64,000 bases of DNA from Pseudomonas reactans (lineage in GTDB: Bacteria > Pseudomonadota > Gammaproteobacteria > Pseudomonadales > Pseudomonadaceae), in the NCBI RefSeq assembly GCF_013385825.1, contig NZ_JACAPG010000002.1, positions 218,807 through 282,806 of the forward strand, read 5' to 3'. Numbering within the stretch: the first letter of the stretch is position 1; every line of letters starts with the position of its first letter. This document shows, piece by piece, positions 34,699-43,743 of the stretch. The position numbers and the translations under genes are program-made. The notes under the pieces were generated by a model, which saw only the letters and a program-made list of their open reading frames with translations, had not been told where the DNA came from and did no database searches.

Positions 34699-36339
34699 GT
34701 GAGCGAACTCATTCGCGTACCTGACATCGGCAGCGGTGAAGGTGAAGTAATCGAGCTGTTTGTGAAGGTCGGCGACACCGTCGAAGCCGACCAGAGCATC
34801 CTGACCCTGGAGTCGGACAAGGCGAGCATGGAAATCCCTGCTCCCAAGGCCGGCGTGGTCAAGAGCCTGAAAGTGAAGCTGGGCGACCGCCTGAAAGAAG
34901 GCGACGAACTGCTGGAACTGGAAATCGAAGGTGCCGCTGATGCAGCCCCTGCGGCGGCTCCTGCTGCCGCTGCTGCTCCTGCGGCTGAAAAGCCTGCTGC
35001 TGCCGAGGCCGCTCCGGCCCCGGCGGCTGCACCTGCCGCCGCCAGCGTCCAGGACATTCATGTCCCGGACATCGGTTCGTCGGGCAAGGCCAAGATCATC
35101 GAGCTGCTGGTCAAGGTCGGCGACACCGTCGAAGCCGACCAGTCGCTGATCACCCTGGAGTCCGACAAGGCCTCCATGGAAATCCCTTCGCCGGCTGCCG
35201 GCGTGGTGGAAAGCATTGCAGTCAAGCTGGAAGACGAAGTCGGCACTGGCGACTTCATCCTCAAGCTGAAAGTACAAGGCGCTGCACCTGCTGCTGCGCC
35301 CGCTCCGGCCGCCGCTCCCGCCGCCAAGGCTGAAGCTGCACCGGCTGCCGCTGCGCCTGCGCCTGCTGCAAAAGCCGAGGCCGCTGCGGCCCCTGCTGCT
35401 GCCGCACCTGCGCCAAGCGGCGCCAAGGTTCACGCCGGCCCTGCCGTGCGTCAACTGGCCCGTGAGTTCGGCGTTGAGCTGAACGCTGTGTCGGCCACCG
35501 GCCCTCATGGTCGCGTGCTGAAGGAAGACGTGCAGGTCTACGTCAAGGCCATGATGCAGAAAGCCAAGGAAGCTCCGGCTGCCGGCGGCGCTACCGGTGG
35601 TTCGGGCATTCCGCCGATCCGTACCGTGGACTTCAGCCGCTTCGGTGAAATCGAAGAAGTGCCGATGACCCGCCTGATGCAAATCGGCGCAGCCGGCTTG
35701 CACGCCAGCTGGCTGAACATCCCGCACGTGACTCAGTTCGACCAGGCCGACATCACCGACCTGGAAGCTTTCCGCGTTGCGCAGAAAGCCGTGGCCGAAA
35801 AAGCCGGCGTGAAACTGACCGTGCTGCCGCTGCTGCTCAAGGCCTGCGCGCACCTGCTCAAGGAGCTGCCGGACTTCAACGCCTCGCTGGCCCCAAGTGG
35901 CAAGGCGATCATCCGCAAGAAGTACGTGCACATCGGCTTTGCCGTCGACACCCCGGATGGCCTGCTGGTACCGGTCATCAAGAACGTCGACCAGAAGAGC
36001 CTGCTGCAACTCGCTGCCGAAGCCGCTGCACTGGCTGCCAAGGCCCGCGACAAGAAGCTCACCCCGGACGACATGCAGGGCGCGTGCTTCACCATCTCCA
36101 GCCTCGGTCACATTGGCGGCACTGGCTTCACGCCAATCGTCAACGCGCCGGAAGTGGCGATCCTGGGCGTGTCCAAGGCAACCATCCAGCCTGTGTGGGA
36201 CGGTAAAGCGTTCCAGCCGAAGCTGATGCTGCCGCTGTCGCTGTCCTACGATCACCGTGTGATCAACGGCGCTGCTGCTGCTCGCTTCACCCAGCGCCTG
36301 AGCCAGTTGCTGAACGACATCCGCACCATCCTGCTGTAA
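34699..36339 (+). CDS. aceF: Pyruvate dehydrogenase E2, dihydrolipoyl acetyltransferase
   Basis: A 546-residue multidomain E2 with two lipoyl domains, each with the modified lysine in ESDKASMEIP (about residues 43 and 160). They are joined by Ala/Pro-rich linkers. Then comes an E1/E3-binding domain (PAVRQLAREFGVELNAVSATGPHGRV) and the catalytic domain with SYDHRVING near the end. It starts with GTG at 34699 behind a TGAGGAGA ribosome binding site. Two lipoyl domains is a common number in pseudomonads. No E3 gene is adjacent, so lpd must be elsewhere. Confidence 0.96.
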   Translation: MSELIRVPDIGSGEGEVIELFVKVGDTVEADQSILTLESDKASMEIPAPKAGVVKSLKVKLGDRLKEGDELLELEIEGAADAAPAAAPAAAAAPAAEKPAAAEAAPAPAAAPAAASVQDIHVPDIGSSGKAKIIELLVKVGDTVEADQSLITLESDKASMEIPSPAAGVVESIAVKLEDEVGTGDFILKLKVQGAAPAAAPAPAAAPAAKAEAAPAAAAPAPAAKAEAAAAPAAAAPAPSGAKVHAGPAVRQLAREFGVELNAVSATGPHGRVLKEDVQVYVKAMMQKAKEAPAAGGATGGSGIPPIRTVDFSRFGEIEEVPMTRLMQIGAAGLHASWLNIPHVTQFDQADITDLEAFRVAQKAVAEKAGVKLTVLPLLLKACAHLLKELPDFNASLAPSGKAIIRKKYVHIGFAVDTPDGLLVPVIKNVDQKSLLQLAAEAAALAAKARDKKLTPDDMQGACFTISSLGHIGGTGFTPIVNAPEVAILGVSKATIQPVWDGKAFQPKLMLPLSLSYDHRVINGAAAARFTQRLSQLLNDIRTILL

Positions 36340-36347
36340 GCACGAAC

Positions 36348-36373
36348 AGGCCTCCCGTTCACCCGGGAGGCCT
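36348..36373 (+). terminator. Hairpin just after aceF
   Basis: A 10-bp perfect stem AGGCCTCCCG/CGGGAGGCCT with loop TTCACC, starting 9 bases after the aceF stop. The following bases (GGTTGC) are not T-rich, so on its own it is an RNA 3'-end stabiliser or a weak terminator in front of the stronger one at 36412. Confidence 0.55.
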
Positions 36374-36411
36374 GGTTGCACCGATTTTCGAGCGCCACGC
36401 TCGTACCTCAA

Positions 36412-36437
36412 CCCCGCCACTTGGCGGGGCTTTTTTT
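36412..36437 (+). terminator. Rho-independent terminator of aceEF
   Basis: Stem CCCCGCC/GGCGGGG with loop ACTT, followed by C and seven T. It has the classic shape of a rho-independent terminator and lies 72 bases after the aceF stop codon. Confidence 0.88.
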
Positions 36438-36644
36438 GCCGGTTTGTTGGACAACAAAAACAGGCTTGTACACCTTCCATCACCCCGATTGTAGAAATCC
36501 CTTTCGCAGCCGATAACCCCCTTATAGCACTTAGCCTTCATCCTCTCTTGTCAGCCCGCGCCGCATGATGCAACCTTGCCGCAGGCAACAGAAAAGAGGG
36601 CGTGAGCCCGGCGCCGTGCGCGTAATTTCAAGTGAGTTTCCCCC

Positions 36645-39338
36645 ATGAAAAGCCAACCCGATGTCGCCCGTATGGCGGCCGAGGTAGTGACGCAGTTACC
36701 GGTGCCTTCGCGCCTCGGTATGCTGCGTTTCGAGCGGCTGAATGAGGCAAGCTGGGCCCTCCTTTACCTCGACCCCAATTGCGAACGCCAATTCGGCCTG
36801 CCAGCGGTCGAGTTGTGCGCCTTGATCGGCACGCCCTACGCCAGCCTGATGGAGCCCCAGGCACGCTATCAACTGCACGACACCATCCAGCAGCAACTGA
36901 CCCAGAGCCCGCATTACCTGGTGCGCTACACCCTGCACACCAACGACGGGCCGCTGAGCCTGCTGGAGATGGGCGAATCCTACAAGCAACACAATCGCCA
37001 CCTGCTGCGCGGCTACCTGATGGTGGTCGACGGCCTGTTCAGCGAGATTCCCACTGCTGCCCCGACGGCAGACCTGGAGAACCAGAACAGCCGCCTGCAG
37101 ATCGCCCTGGAGCTCAACCAGCGCGCCCAGCAGGAACAACTGCAGCACCTGGAGCGGGTGCGCGCCCAGCAGGAGCTGATCCTGCTATTGGCCCGCCAGC
37201 GCTACACGACCCACAATTCGCTGCAAGAAGCCGCCGAGCTGATCACCCGCAGTGCCTGCGATATCTACCAGATTGACTGCGCCAGCATCTGGAACCTCGA
37301 AGGTCAGCGCCTGGTGCCGATCTCGGCCTACCACCGCGCCGACGAGCAACACCACCTGCCCGAATCCATTGATGCAAGCTGCTTCCCGGACTACCTGGAA
37401 GCCTTGCACAGCAGCCGGGCGATCGACGCCACCAACGCGCTGCGCGACCCTCGCACCCGGGAAATGGCCGACAGCCTGCGCGATAAAGACATCCACGCCA
37501 TGCTCGACGCGAGCATTCGCGTCGACGGCCATGTGGTGGGCGTGCTGTGCCTGGAGCAAAGCGGCAGCACCCGCGCCTGGCAGGCCGATGAAATTGCCTT
37601 TGCCGGCGAGCTGGCCGATCAGTTCGCGCAAGTCATCAACAACCACAACCGCCGTACGGCGACCAGCGCTCTGCACCTGTTCCAGCGCGCCGTGGAGCAA
37701 AGCGCCAACGCCTTTCTGCTGGTCAACTGCGACGGCGTGGTCGAGTACGTCAATCCGAGCTTTACCGCGATCACTCAGTACAGCGCCGAAGAGGTCCACG
37801 GCCACCGCCTGGCCCAGTTGCCGGCGCTGGAAAACCTCAGTGAATTGCTGTTCGACGCACCGTCTGCCCTGGCCAAGAGCAACAGCTGGCAGGGTGAATT
37901 CAAGAGCCGCCGCAAAAACCTCGAACCCTACTGGGGCCAGTTGTCGATTTCCAAGGTGTATGGCGACAACCGCGAGTTGACCCACTACATCGGCATCTAC
38001 GAAGACATCACCCAGACCAAGCTGGCCCAACAGCGCATCGAGCGCCTGGCCTACACCGACAACCTGACCAACCTGGGTAACCGCCCGGCGTTCATCCGCA
38101 ACCTCGACGAACGCTTTGCCCGCGACAGCGACAGCCCGATCAGCCTGTTGCTGGTGGACATCGACAACTTCAAGCGCATCAACGATAGCCTCGGCCACCA
38201 GACCGGCGACAAGCTGCTGATCAGCCTCGCACGGCGTTTGCGCAACAGCCTGAGTGCCGGCGGCAGCCTGGCACGGTTTGCCAGTAACGAGTTCGCGGTG
38301 CTGCTCGACGACACCGACCTGGAGAGCGGCCAGCAGGTTGCCAGCCAGTTGCTGGCGACGCTCGACAAACCGATGTTCGTCGACAACCAGTTGATCAGCG
38401 TCACCGGCTCCGTGGGCCTGGCGTGCGCGCCGCTGCACGGTCGCGATCCGCAGACCCTGATGCGCAACGCCGGCCTGGCCTTGCACAAGGCCAAGGCCAA
38501 CGGCAAACACCAGGTCCAAGTGTTTACCGAAGCGCTGAACGCCGAGGCCAGCTACAAGCTGTTCGTCGAGAACAACCTGCGCCGCGCCCTCACCCAAAAC
38601 GAGCTGGACGTGTTCTACCAGCCCAAGCTGTGCCTGCGCAGCGGCCGCCTGCTGGGCATGGAAGCACTGCTGCGCTGGAACCACCCGGAAAAGGGCATGA
38701 TCCGCCCCGACCAATTCATCAGCGTGGCGGAAGAGACCGGCCTGATCATCCCGATCGGCAAATGGATCGCCCGCCAGGCCTGCCGCATGAGCAAGCAACT
38801 GAGCGCCGGCGGCATGGGCAACCTGCAGGTGGCAATCAACCTGTCGCCCAAGCAGTTCTCCGACCCGGACCTGGTGGCCTCGATTGCCGCGATCCTCAAG
38901 GAAGAACAGCTGCCGGCCAACCTGCTGGAGCTGGAACTGACCGAAGGCCTGCTGCTGGAAGCCACCGAAGACACGCGTCTGCAGCTTGATCAACTGAAAA
39001 GCTTTGGCCTGACCCTGGCCATGGACGACTTCGGCACCGGCTACTCGTCGTTGAGTTACTTGAAAAAATTCCCCATCGACATCATCAAGATCGATCGCAG
39101 CTTCATCCACGAAATCCCGGATAACCAGGACGACATGGAAATCACCTCGGCCGTAATTGCCATGGCCCACAACCTCAAGCTCAAGGTCGTGGCAGAAGGC
39201 ATCGAGACCGCCGAGCAACTGGCGTTCCTGCGCCGCCACCGTTGCGATGTCGGCCAGGGCTACCTGTTTGACCGGCCGATCCCCGGTGCAGAGCTGCTGG
39301 CGATGCTCAAACGCTACCCGCGCGGGCCAATCGCCTGA
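36645..39338 (+). CDS. dipA: PAS/GAF-GGDEF-EAL cyclic-di-GMP phosphodiesterase (DipA-like)
   Basis: An 897-residue protein with an N-terminal PAS-like region, a coiled segment near 140-185, a GAF domain (about 190-345), a second PAS (about 350-465), a GGDEF domain (about 470-630) and an EAL domain (about 640-890). The GGDEF signature reads ASNEF, so it should not synthesise c-di-GMP. The EAL residues are intact: EALLRW, NLSPKQF, ELTEG, MDDFGTGYSSL with the metal-binding DD, and VVAEGIET. It therefore should hydrolyse c-di-GMP. Position after aceF and before msrA matches PA5017 (dipA), a phosphodiesterase involved in biofilm dispersal. Confidence 0.9.
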   Translation: MKSQPDVARMAAEVVTQLPVPSRLGMLRFERLNEASWALLYLDPNCERQFGLPAVELCALIGTPYASLMEPQARYQLHDTIQQQLTQSPHYLVRYTLHTNDGPLSLLEMGESYKQHNRHLLRGYLMVVDGLFSEIPTAAPTADLENQNSRLQIALELNQRAQQEQLQHLERVRAQQELILLLARQRYTTHNSLQEAAELITRSACDIYQIDCASIWNLEGQRLVPISAYHRADEQHHLPESIDASCFPDYLEALHSSRAIDATNALRDPRTREMADSLRDKDIHAMLDASIRVDGHVVGVLCLEQSGSTRAWQADEIAFAGELADQFAQVINNHNRRTATSALHLFQRAVEQSANAFLLVNCDGVVEYVNPSFTAITQYSAEEVHGHRLAQLPALENLSELLFDAPSALAKSNSWQGEFKSRRKNLEPYWGQLSISKVYGDNRELTHYIGIYEDITQTKLAQQRIERLAYTDNLTNLGNRPAFIRNLDERFARDSDSPISLLLVDIDNFKRINDSLGHQTGDKLLISLARRLRNSLSAGGSLARFASNEFAVLLDDTDLESGQQVASQLLATLDKPMFVDNQLISVTGSVGLACAPLHGRDPQTLMRNAGLALHKAKANGKHQVQVFTEALNAEASYKLFVENNLRRALTQNELDVFYQPKLCLRSGRLLGMEALLRWNHPEKGMIRPDQFISVAEETGLIIPIGKWIARQACRMSKQLSAGGMGNLQVAINLSPKQFSDPDLVASIAAILKEEQLPANLLELELTEGLLLEATEDTRLQLDQLKSFGLTLAMDDFGTGYSSLSYLKKFPIDIIKIDRSFIHEIPDNQDDMEITSAVIAMAHNLKLKVVAEGIETAEQLAFLRRHRCDVGQGYLFDRPIPGAELLAMLKRYPRGPIA

Positions 39339-39411
39339 CAGCGCCGTAACACTCGGGCACACTGGCTGTCTGAATCTTTACCGCTAACTCAACCTGACGA
39401 GAGGACTGATC

Positions 39412-40059
39412 ATGGTCTTGCGCTCGGAAATTCTGGTGAACAAAAACGTGCTGCCTACCCAAGAACAAGCTCTGCCTGGCCGTGAAACCCCGATGAACCT
39501 GCCAGAGACGCATTTCGTCAACGGCAACCCGCTGCTCGGCCCTTTCCTGGATGACGTCGGCTTTGCGATCTTCGGCCTGGGCTGCTTCTGGGGGGCCGAG
39601 CGCCGGTTCTGGCAGCGCGATGGCGTGGTCAGCACCGTGGTCGGTTACGCCGGCGGCTACACGCCGAACCCGACCTATGAAGAAGTCTGCTCGGGCCTGA
39701 CCGGCCACAGCGAAGTGGTGCTGGTGGTGTACGACCAGGCCAAGGTGAAATACGAAGATTTGCTGAAGATGTTCTGGGAACTGCACAACCCGACTCAGGG
39801 CATGCGCCAGGGCAACGACATCGGCAGCCAGTACCGCTCGGTGATCTACGCGACCACGCCGGAGCAATTGGCGGCGGCACAGGCGAGTGCCGAGGCTTAT
39901 CAAGGCGAACTGAGCAAGGCTGGTCTGGGCGTGATCACCACGGAAATCGAAGAAGCACCGACGGTGTACTTCGCCGAGGCGTATCACCAGCAGTACCTGG
40001 CGAAGAACCCGCAGGGCTACTGCGGGATTGGTGGCACCGGCGTAACCTGCCCGATCTGA
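39412..40059 (+). CDS. msrA: Peptide methionine-S-sulfoxide reductase
   Basis: A 215-residue enzyme that repairs oxidised methionine (S epimer) in proteins. The active-site motif [11 protein letters not shown] is near residues 58-68, and C-terminal cysteine (GYCGIGG) provides the resolving thiol. The N-terminal 50 residues extend beyond the E. coli-type core, as usual in this longer family type. Start ATG at 39412 has GAGAGGA upstream. No signal peptide, so cytoplasmic. Confidence 0.95.
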   Translation: MVLRSEILVNKNVLPTQEQALPGRETPMNLPETHFVNGNPLLGPFLDDVGFAIFGLGCFWGAERRFWQRDGVVSTVVGYAGGYTPNPTYEEVCSGLTGHSEVVLVVYDQAKVKYEDLLKMFWELHNPTQGMRQGNDIGSQYRSVIYATTPEQLAAAQASAEAYQGELSKAGLGVITTEIEEAPTVYFAEAYHQQYLAKNPQGYCGIGGTGVTCPI

Positions 40060-40065
40060 AAATCC

Positions 40066-40167
40066 TTGTAGGAGCGAGCTTGCTCGCGAAAAACCTGAGC
40101 GCGACACGTTTCGTCTGAAAACACGCGTTATCGTTGACGTTTTTCGCGAGCAAGCTCGCTCCTACAA
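40066..40167. repeat. REP palindrome pair (GAGC variant)
   Basis: Two perfectly complementary 29-base arms (40066-40094 and 40139-40167) with core GCGAGCTTGCTCGCG, separated by 44 bases. It is a different sequence variant from the GCCGGC type elsewhere in the window but has the same outer TTGTAGGAGC. It lies between the convergent ends of msrA and rlmJ and may act as a bidirectional stop. Confidence 0.85.
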
Positions 40168-40168
40168 G

Positions 40169-41005
40169 TTACTCAGCGATCAACCAATCCATCTGCCACC
40201 CGCCCTGGGTCTGACCCAGCTTCTTGGACAGCCACGGCAGCAGCTCACGCAACTCCTCCTCCAAGCCCCACGGCGGGTTGGCAATCGCCAGGCCCGAGCC
40301 GGTCAGGGTGTTGGGTGTGTCCAACGGATGCACCAGCAACTCCACACGCAGCAACTTCGGCGCACCGGTGCCAGCCAGGTCCTGGTAGAAACGGCGCAAC
40401 ATGCGTTGGTCTTTCACCGGGTACCAGATGGCCGCGACGGTCTGGCGCATGCGGCTCACGGCTTCCTTGAGGGAAGCGGCGCAGCGTTGCATCTCGTCGA
40501 GTTTTTCGAACGGCGGATCGATCAGCATCAAGGCGCGCTTTTCCGGCACAGGCAGCAGGGCACGCGGTACATGCCAGCCTTCGCCCAAGTGCACCTTCAC
40601 GCGACGATCACCCTTCATGTTGTCCTTGAGCAGCACGCCGTCTTCCGGGTGTTTTTCATTGAGCAGCACGCGGTCCTGGGGCCGCGTGAGGCGTCGCGCC
40701 AACTCCGGCGAGCCAGGGTAGTAACGCAATTGGCCGTCCGGGTTCATCTCATGCAGCACGCGCATGTAATCATCGGTCAACGGCGGCAAGTCGCTTTCGC
40801 CCCACAGGCGCGCAATGCCTTCCAGGTATTCACCGGTGCGGTTGGCCTGGTCGCCCTGCAGGTCGTACAGGCCGATACCGGCGTGAGTGTCGAGGTATGC
40901 GAACGGCTGCTCCTTGCGCGACATCAGGGCGATGAGGCGGGTCAAGGTCAGGTGTTTGAAGACATCGGCGTGGTTGCCGGCGTGAAAGGCGTGACGATAA
41001 TTCAT
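40169..41005 (-). CDS. rlmJ: 23S rRNA (adenine-2030-N6)-methyltransferase
   Basis: A 278-residue methyltransferase. The start MNYRHAFHAGNHADVFKHLTL is characteristic of RlmJ (YhiR), and MLIDPPFEK near residue 165 is the DPP[YF] catalytic motif of N6-adenine methylases. It modifies A2030 of 23S rRNA and has also been described as needed for using DNA as a nutrient (ComJ/YhiR). Its start lies opposite the metY leader, in a 174-base divergent region. Confidence 0.94.
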   Translation of the reverse strand: MNYRHAFHAGNHADVFKHLTLTRLIALMSRKEQPFAYLDTHAGIGLYDLQGDQANRTGEYLEGIARLWGESDLPPLTDDYMRVLHEMNPDGQLRYYPGSPELARRLTRPQDRVLLNEKHPEDGVLLKDNMKGDRRVKVHLGEGWHVPRALLPVPEKRALMLIDPPFEKLDEMQRCAASLKEAVSRMRQTVAAIWYPVKDQRMLRRFYQDLAGTGAPKLLRVELLVHPLDTPNTLTGSGLAIANPPWGLEEELRELLPWLSKKLGQTQGGWQMDWLIAE

Positions 41006-41179
41006 GGTTGCTCCTGCGCAGGGGGCGAAGTTTACCTTTTACGCGGGCGTTGGTGCAGTGCGGCGTGCCGGGCGGTGCTTATGTCAAAAAGACAGGTGTG
41101 CACCTGAAAAAAGTCTAAATGTTGGTGAGGGTGCGGATTTATTGTGGCGATCCACACGCCAGGGAGGTCCACCACCATC

Positions 41180-42457
41180 ATGAAAGACGCCACCATCGCC
41201 TTGCACCACGGTTTCAAGTCGGACCCGACCACCAAGGCCGTCGCAGTGCCGATCTACCAGAACGTCGCGTTCGAATTCGATAACGCCCAGCACGGCGCCG
41301 ATCTGTTCAACCTGGACGTGCCCGGCAATATCTACACACGGATCATGAACCCCACCAATGACGTGCTGGAGCAGCGCATCGCCGCGCTGGAAGGCGGTAT
41401 CGCGGCCCTGGCCGTATCGGCCGGCAGCGCGGCGATTCACTATGCCATCCAGACCCTTACACGAGCGGGCGACAACATCGTCACCACCCCGCAGCTCTAC
41501 GGCGGCACCTACACTTTGTTCGCGCATTTGCTGCCCAGCTTTGGCGTCGATGTGCGTTTCGCCCGCGACGACTCCGCCGAAGCCATCGCCGAACTGATCG
41601 ACGGCAACACCAAATTGGTCTACTGCGAAAGTATCGGCAACCCGGCGGGCAATATCGTCGACCTGGAAGCCCTGGCCAAGGTCGCCCACGCGCGTGGCGT
41701 ACCGCTGATGGTGGACAACACCGTGGCCACGCCGATCCTGTGCAAGCCGATCCAGTTCGGCGCCGATATCGTGGTGCACTCGGTGACCAAATACATCGGC
41801 GGCCACGGTAATTCCCTGGGTGGCGTGATCGTCGACAGCGGCACTTTCCCCTGGACCGACTACCCGGAGAAATTTCCCGGCCTCAACAACCCAGAGCCGG
41901 CCTATCACGGTGTGGTCTACACCGAAAAGTTCGGTCCCGCCGCATTCATCGCCCGCGCGCGTACCGTACCGCTGCGCAACACGGGCGCGGCGCTGGCGCC
42001 GATGAATGCCTTCTTGCTGCTACAAGGCTTGGAAACCCTGGCCTTGCGTATGGAGCGCCACACTGAAAACGCCTTGAAAGTTGCGCAGTTCCTCCAAGGC
42101 CATACGGATGTGGAGTGGGTCAGCTACGCCGGCCTGCCGGATCACCCGCACCACGAACTGGCGCAGAAATACCTACAGGGCAAACCCTCGGCGATTCTCT
42201 CGTTCGGCCTCAAAGGCGGTTATGCCGCCGGTGTGCGCTTCTACGATGCGCTGCAAATCTTCAAGCGCCTGGTGAACATCGGCGACGCCAAGTCCCTGGC
42301 GTGTCATCCGGCGTCCACCACTCACCGGCAAATGAACGAGCAGGAACAAGCCAAGGCCGGCGTGAAGCCGGAGATGATTCGCCTGTCGGTAGGTATCGAG
42401 GCGATTGAAGACCTGATCGAAGATCTGCAGCAGGCATTGGGCTCAACTCAGCTCTGA
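41180..42457 (+). CDS. metY: O-acetylhomoserine sulfhydrylase
   Basis: A 425-residue PLP enzyme of the Cys/Met metabolism family that makes homocysteine from O-acetyl- or O-succinylhomoserine and sulfide. The PLP lysine is in HSVTKYIGGHG (about residue 205), and the family pattern NPTNDVLEQRIAALEGG is near the N-terminus. I chose the ATG at 41180 (MKDATIALHHGF) for agreement with family length; AGGGAGG lies about 12 bases upstream. An ATG at 41144 would add 12 residues. Its end overlaps the convergent DUF4123 gene by 15 bases. Metabolically it belongs with sulfur assimilation and not with the genes beside it. Confidence 0.92.
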   Translation: MKDATIALHHGFKSDPTTKAVAVPIYQNVAFEFDNAQHGADLFNLDVPGNIYTRIMNPTNDVLEQRIAALEGGIAALAVSAGSAAIHYAIQTLTRAGDNIVTTPQLYGGTYTLFAHLLPSFGVDVRFARDDSAEAIAELIDGNTKLVYCESIGNPAGNIVDLEALAKVAHARGVPLMVDNTVATPILCKPIQFGADIVVHSVTKYIGGHGNSLGGVIVDSGTFPWTDYPEKFPGLNNPEPAYHGVVYTEKFGPAAFIARARTVPLRNTGAALAPMNAFLLLQGLETLALRMERHTENALKVAQFLQGHTDVEWVSYAGLPDHPHHELAQKYLQGKPSAILSFGLKGGYAAGVRFYDALQIFKRLVNIGDAKSLACHPASTTHRQMNEQEQAKAGVKPEMIRLSVGIEAIEDLIEDLQQALGSTQL

Positions 42458-43168
42458 GGCAAGGTAGTCGGCCAGCGCCTCATGGCTGACATTCGGACTG
42501 CGCGCAAAATAGGCGACCTTGTGCTGCAGGGTCGTCGGCGTGAAGGCGGTGTAGAGGTCGGGGCGCTGTTCTTCGAGCCATTGCAGCAGGTTATCGATCA
42601 AGATGTGCGGTGACTGTTCAGCCAGGTGCTCCATTAACGGTGCAGACACTCGCCACCAGGGGCTGGCCTTGGCGTCGGTGACCGGGCCGGTCGCCCCTGT
42701 CAGCGGTTGGCCATTGATTAGATAGCGCTGGAACACCGGCAACACCTTCCCCACCTCATCTCCCAACGTTTGCAACATCGGCAAAAACTGCGAGCCGTCC
42801 CAGAAGCGTAAAAACACCTCCTGGTCATCCGGTAAATACACCTTTGTCAGGCTTTGCAGGTGCGCTACCACCGTTTCCAGTGGGCTCGAGGACACCGCCA
42901 ACCACCCCCAATCTGTGGCCTCGGTGGTTGCTATCCAATCAAGGAAGGGGCTGTTGGGTTCGATGATGCCGACATAAGGCATTACTTCATTCCACTCGGC
43001 GTAGGCAGTGCCTGCCCAGATGGGTTGGAGCGGCATTCCAGCTGCAGTACATCGCCAAGCGGCGAAGGGTTTGGCGTCGCTGGCGTTGCTGAGGATGACA
43101 AAGAGGTATTCGGTGGGCTGGAGGGGGCTCTGAGTCAACCAAGCGCTGGGTAATAATTGATTTGGCAT
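42443..43168 (-). CDS. DUF4123 protein, T6SS effector adaptor
   Basis: A 241-residue soluble protein with the DUF4123 pattern: PTEYLFVILSNASD at the start, PYVGIIEPNSPFLDWI and GWLAVSSSPLETVVAHLQSLTKV in the middle, and VFLRFWDGSQFLPML. DUF4123 proteins (TAP-1/TEC) load effectors onto VgrG or PAAR spikes of type VI secretion. I start it at the ATG at 43168; a GTG at 43198 is in frame. It is the last gene of the vgrG operon, 176 bases after the putative immunity gene, and its end overlaps metY. Being last is not the commonest place for an adaptor. Confidence 0.85.
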   Translation of the reverse strand: MPNQLLPSAWLTQSPLQPTEYLFVILSNASDAKPFAAWRCTAAGMPLQPIWAGTAYAEWNEVMPYVGIIEPNSPFLDWIATTEATDWGWLAVSSSPLETVVAHLQSLTKVYLPDDQEVFLRFWDGSQFLPMLQTLGDEVGKVLPVFQRYLINGQPLTGATGPVTDAKASPWWRVSAPLMEHLAEQSPHILIDNLLQWLEEQRPDLYTAFTPTTLQHKVAYFARSPNVSHEALADYLASELS

Positions 43169-43344
43169 TGGATAAAGTCCTGTCAAAAGAACAAGCACGC
43201 AAAGAAATATTCATACCACCAAAATAACGACAACTACCTTCTACGTTTTAAATTCATATATATCTGTTCAATTTCTTAAGATAGGCACGACACAGTGCCC
43301 AAACCAATTGGCTCAGTATAAAATTTATGCGTAGCGAAAAAAGC

Positions 43345-43743
43345 TTAAAGGCTCGAGGCAGGCCACCCTAAGAACTTAATTGCCAAGACCATCCCAACAC
43401 CGACTAATGCAAGCACAATTGCTGCTGAAGTAGAGGACACAATCCAAAATTTTAAAGACGTTGGAAACTGCCGATAGTCCTCTAGATCAAGTTCACCCCT
43501 TTCAATTGATCTTTGAGGGAAAACCAACACACCAGAGACCCCACTTAGAATATAAAAATTACCCACCAGCCCAGCATTTAAAAACTCGCACCTGCCTTGA
43601 ACAACTAACGACCGCTCCAAACAACTAACAACTTCAGACATTCTAAAAAAAATTATATAAAACCAAACACCAACACTGAAAGCACCCAACGCCAACAGGC
43701 TTAATGATGACATCAAAAAAATTATTTCTGAGTCATTTATCAT
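43345..43743 (-). CDS. Small membrane protein, probable immunity to the VgrG toxin domain
   Basis: A 132-residue integral membrane protein with three hydrophobic segments (about residues 7-33, 58-75 and 99-126) and a short acidic loop (SIERGELDLEDY). I do not recognise it by sequence. Its start overlaps the vgrG stop by four bases (ATGA), so it is made with the effector. Effectors that act on the inner membrane are usually neutralised by small polytopic immunity proteins, which is why I propose this role. The DNA here and up to 43199 is much richer in A and T than the rest of the window, suggesting acquisition from elsewhere. Function not proven. Confidence 0.75.
   Translation of the reverse strand: MINDSEIIFLMSSLSLLALGAFSVGVWFYIIFFRMSEVVSCLERSLVVQGRCEFLNAGLVGNFYILSGVSGVLVFPQRSIERGELDLEDYRQFPTSLKFWIVSSTSAAIVLALVGVGMVLAIKFLGWPASSL

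Larger units (their letters stand above)
36340..36644. other. aceF-dipA intergenic region
   Basis: A 305-base gap holding two hairpins that end the aceEF transcript (listed separately). After them there is a short AT-richer stretch around 36440-36540 and then the leader of the GGDEF/EAL gene. I see no open frame with a credible start and no recognisable promoter boxes that I would defend. Confidence 0.5.

Noticed and set aside
34700..35430. Internal repeat in aceF
   Set aside because: It is the normal duplication of the lipoyl domain and its Ala/Pro linker, not a mobile or novel repeat.
34561..36483. A 640-codon Gly/Ser/Arg-rich frame antisense to aceF
   Set aside because: The repetitive composition is simply the reverse of the Ala/Pro linkers between lipoyl domains.
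37185..39362. A 725-codon open frame antisense to the GGDEF/EAL gene
   Set aside because: The sense strand has clear GAF, GGDEF and EAL motifs; the antisense product has none.
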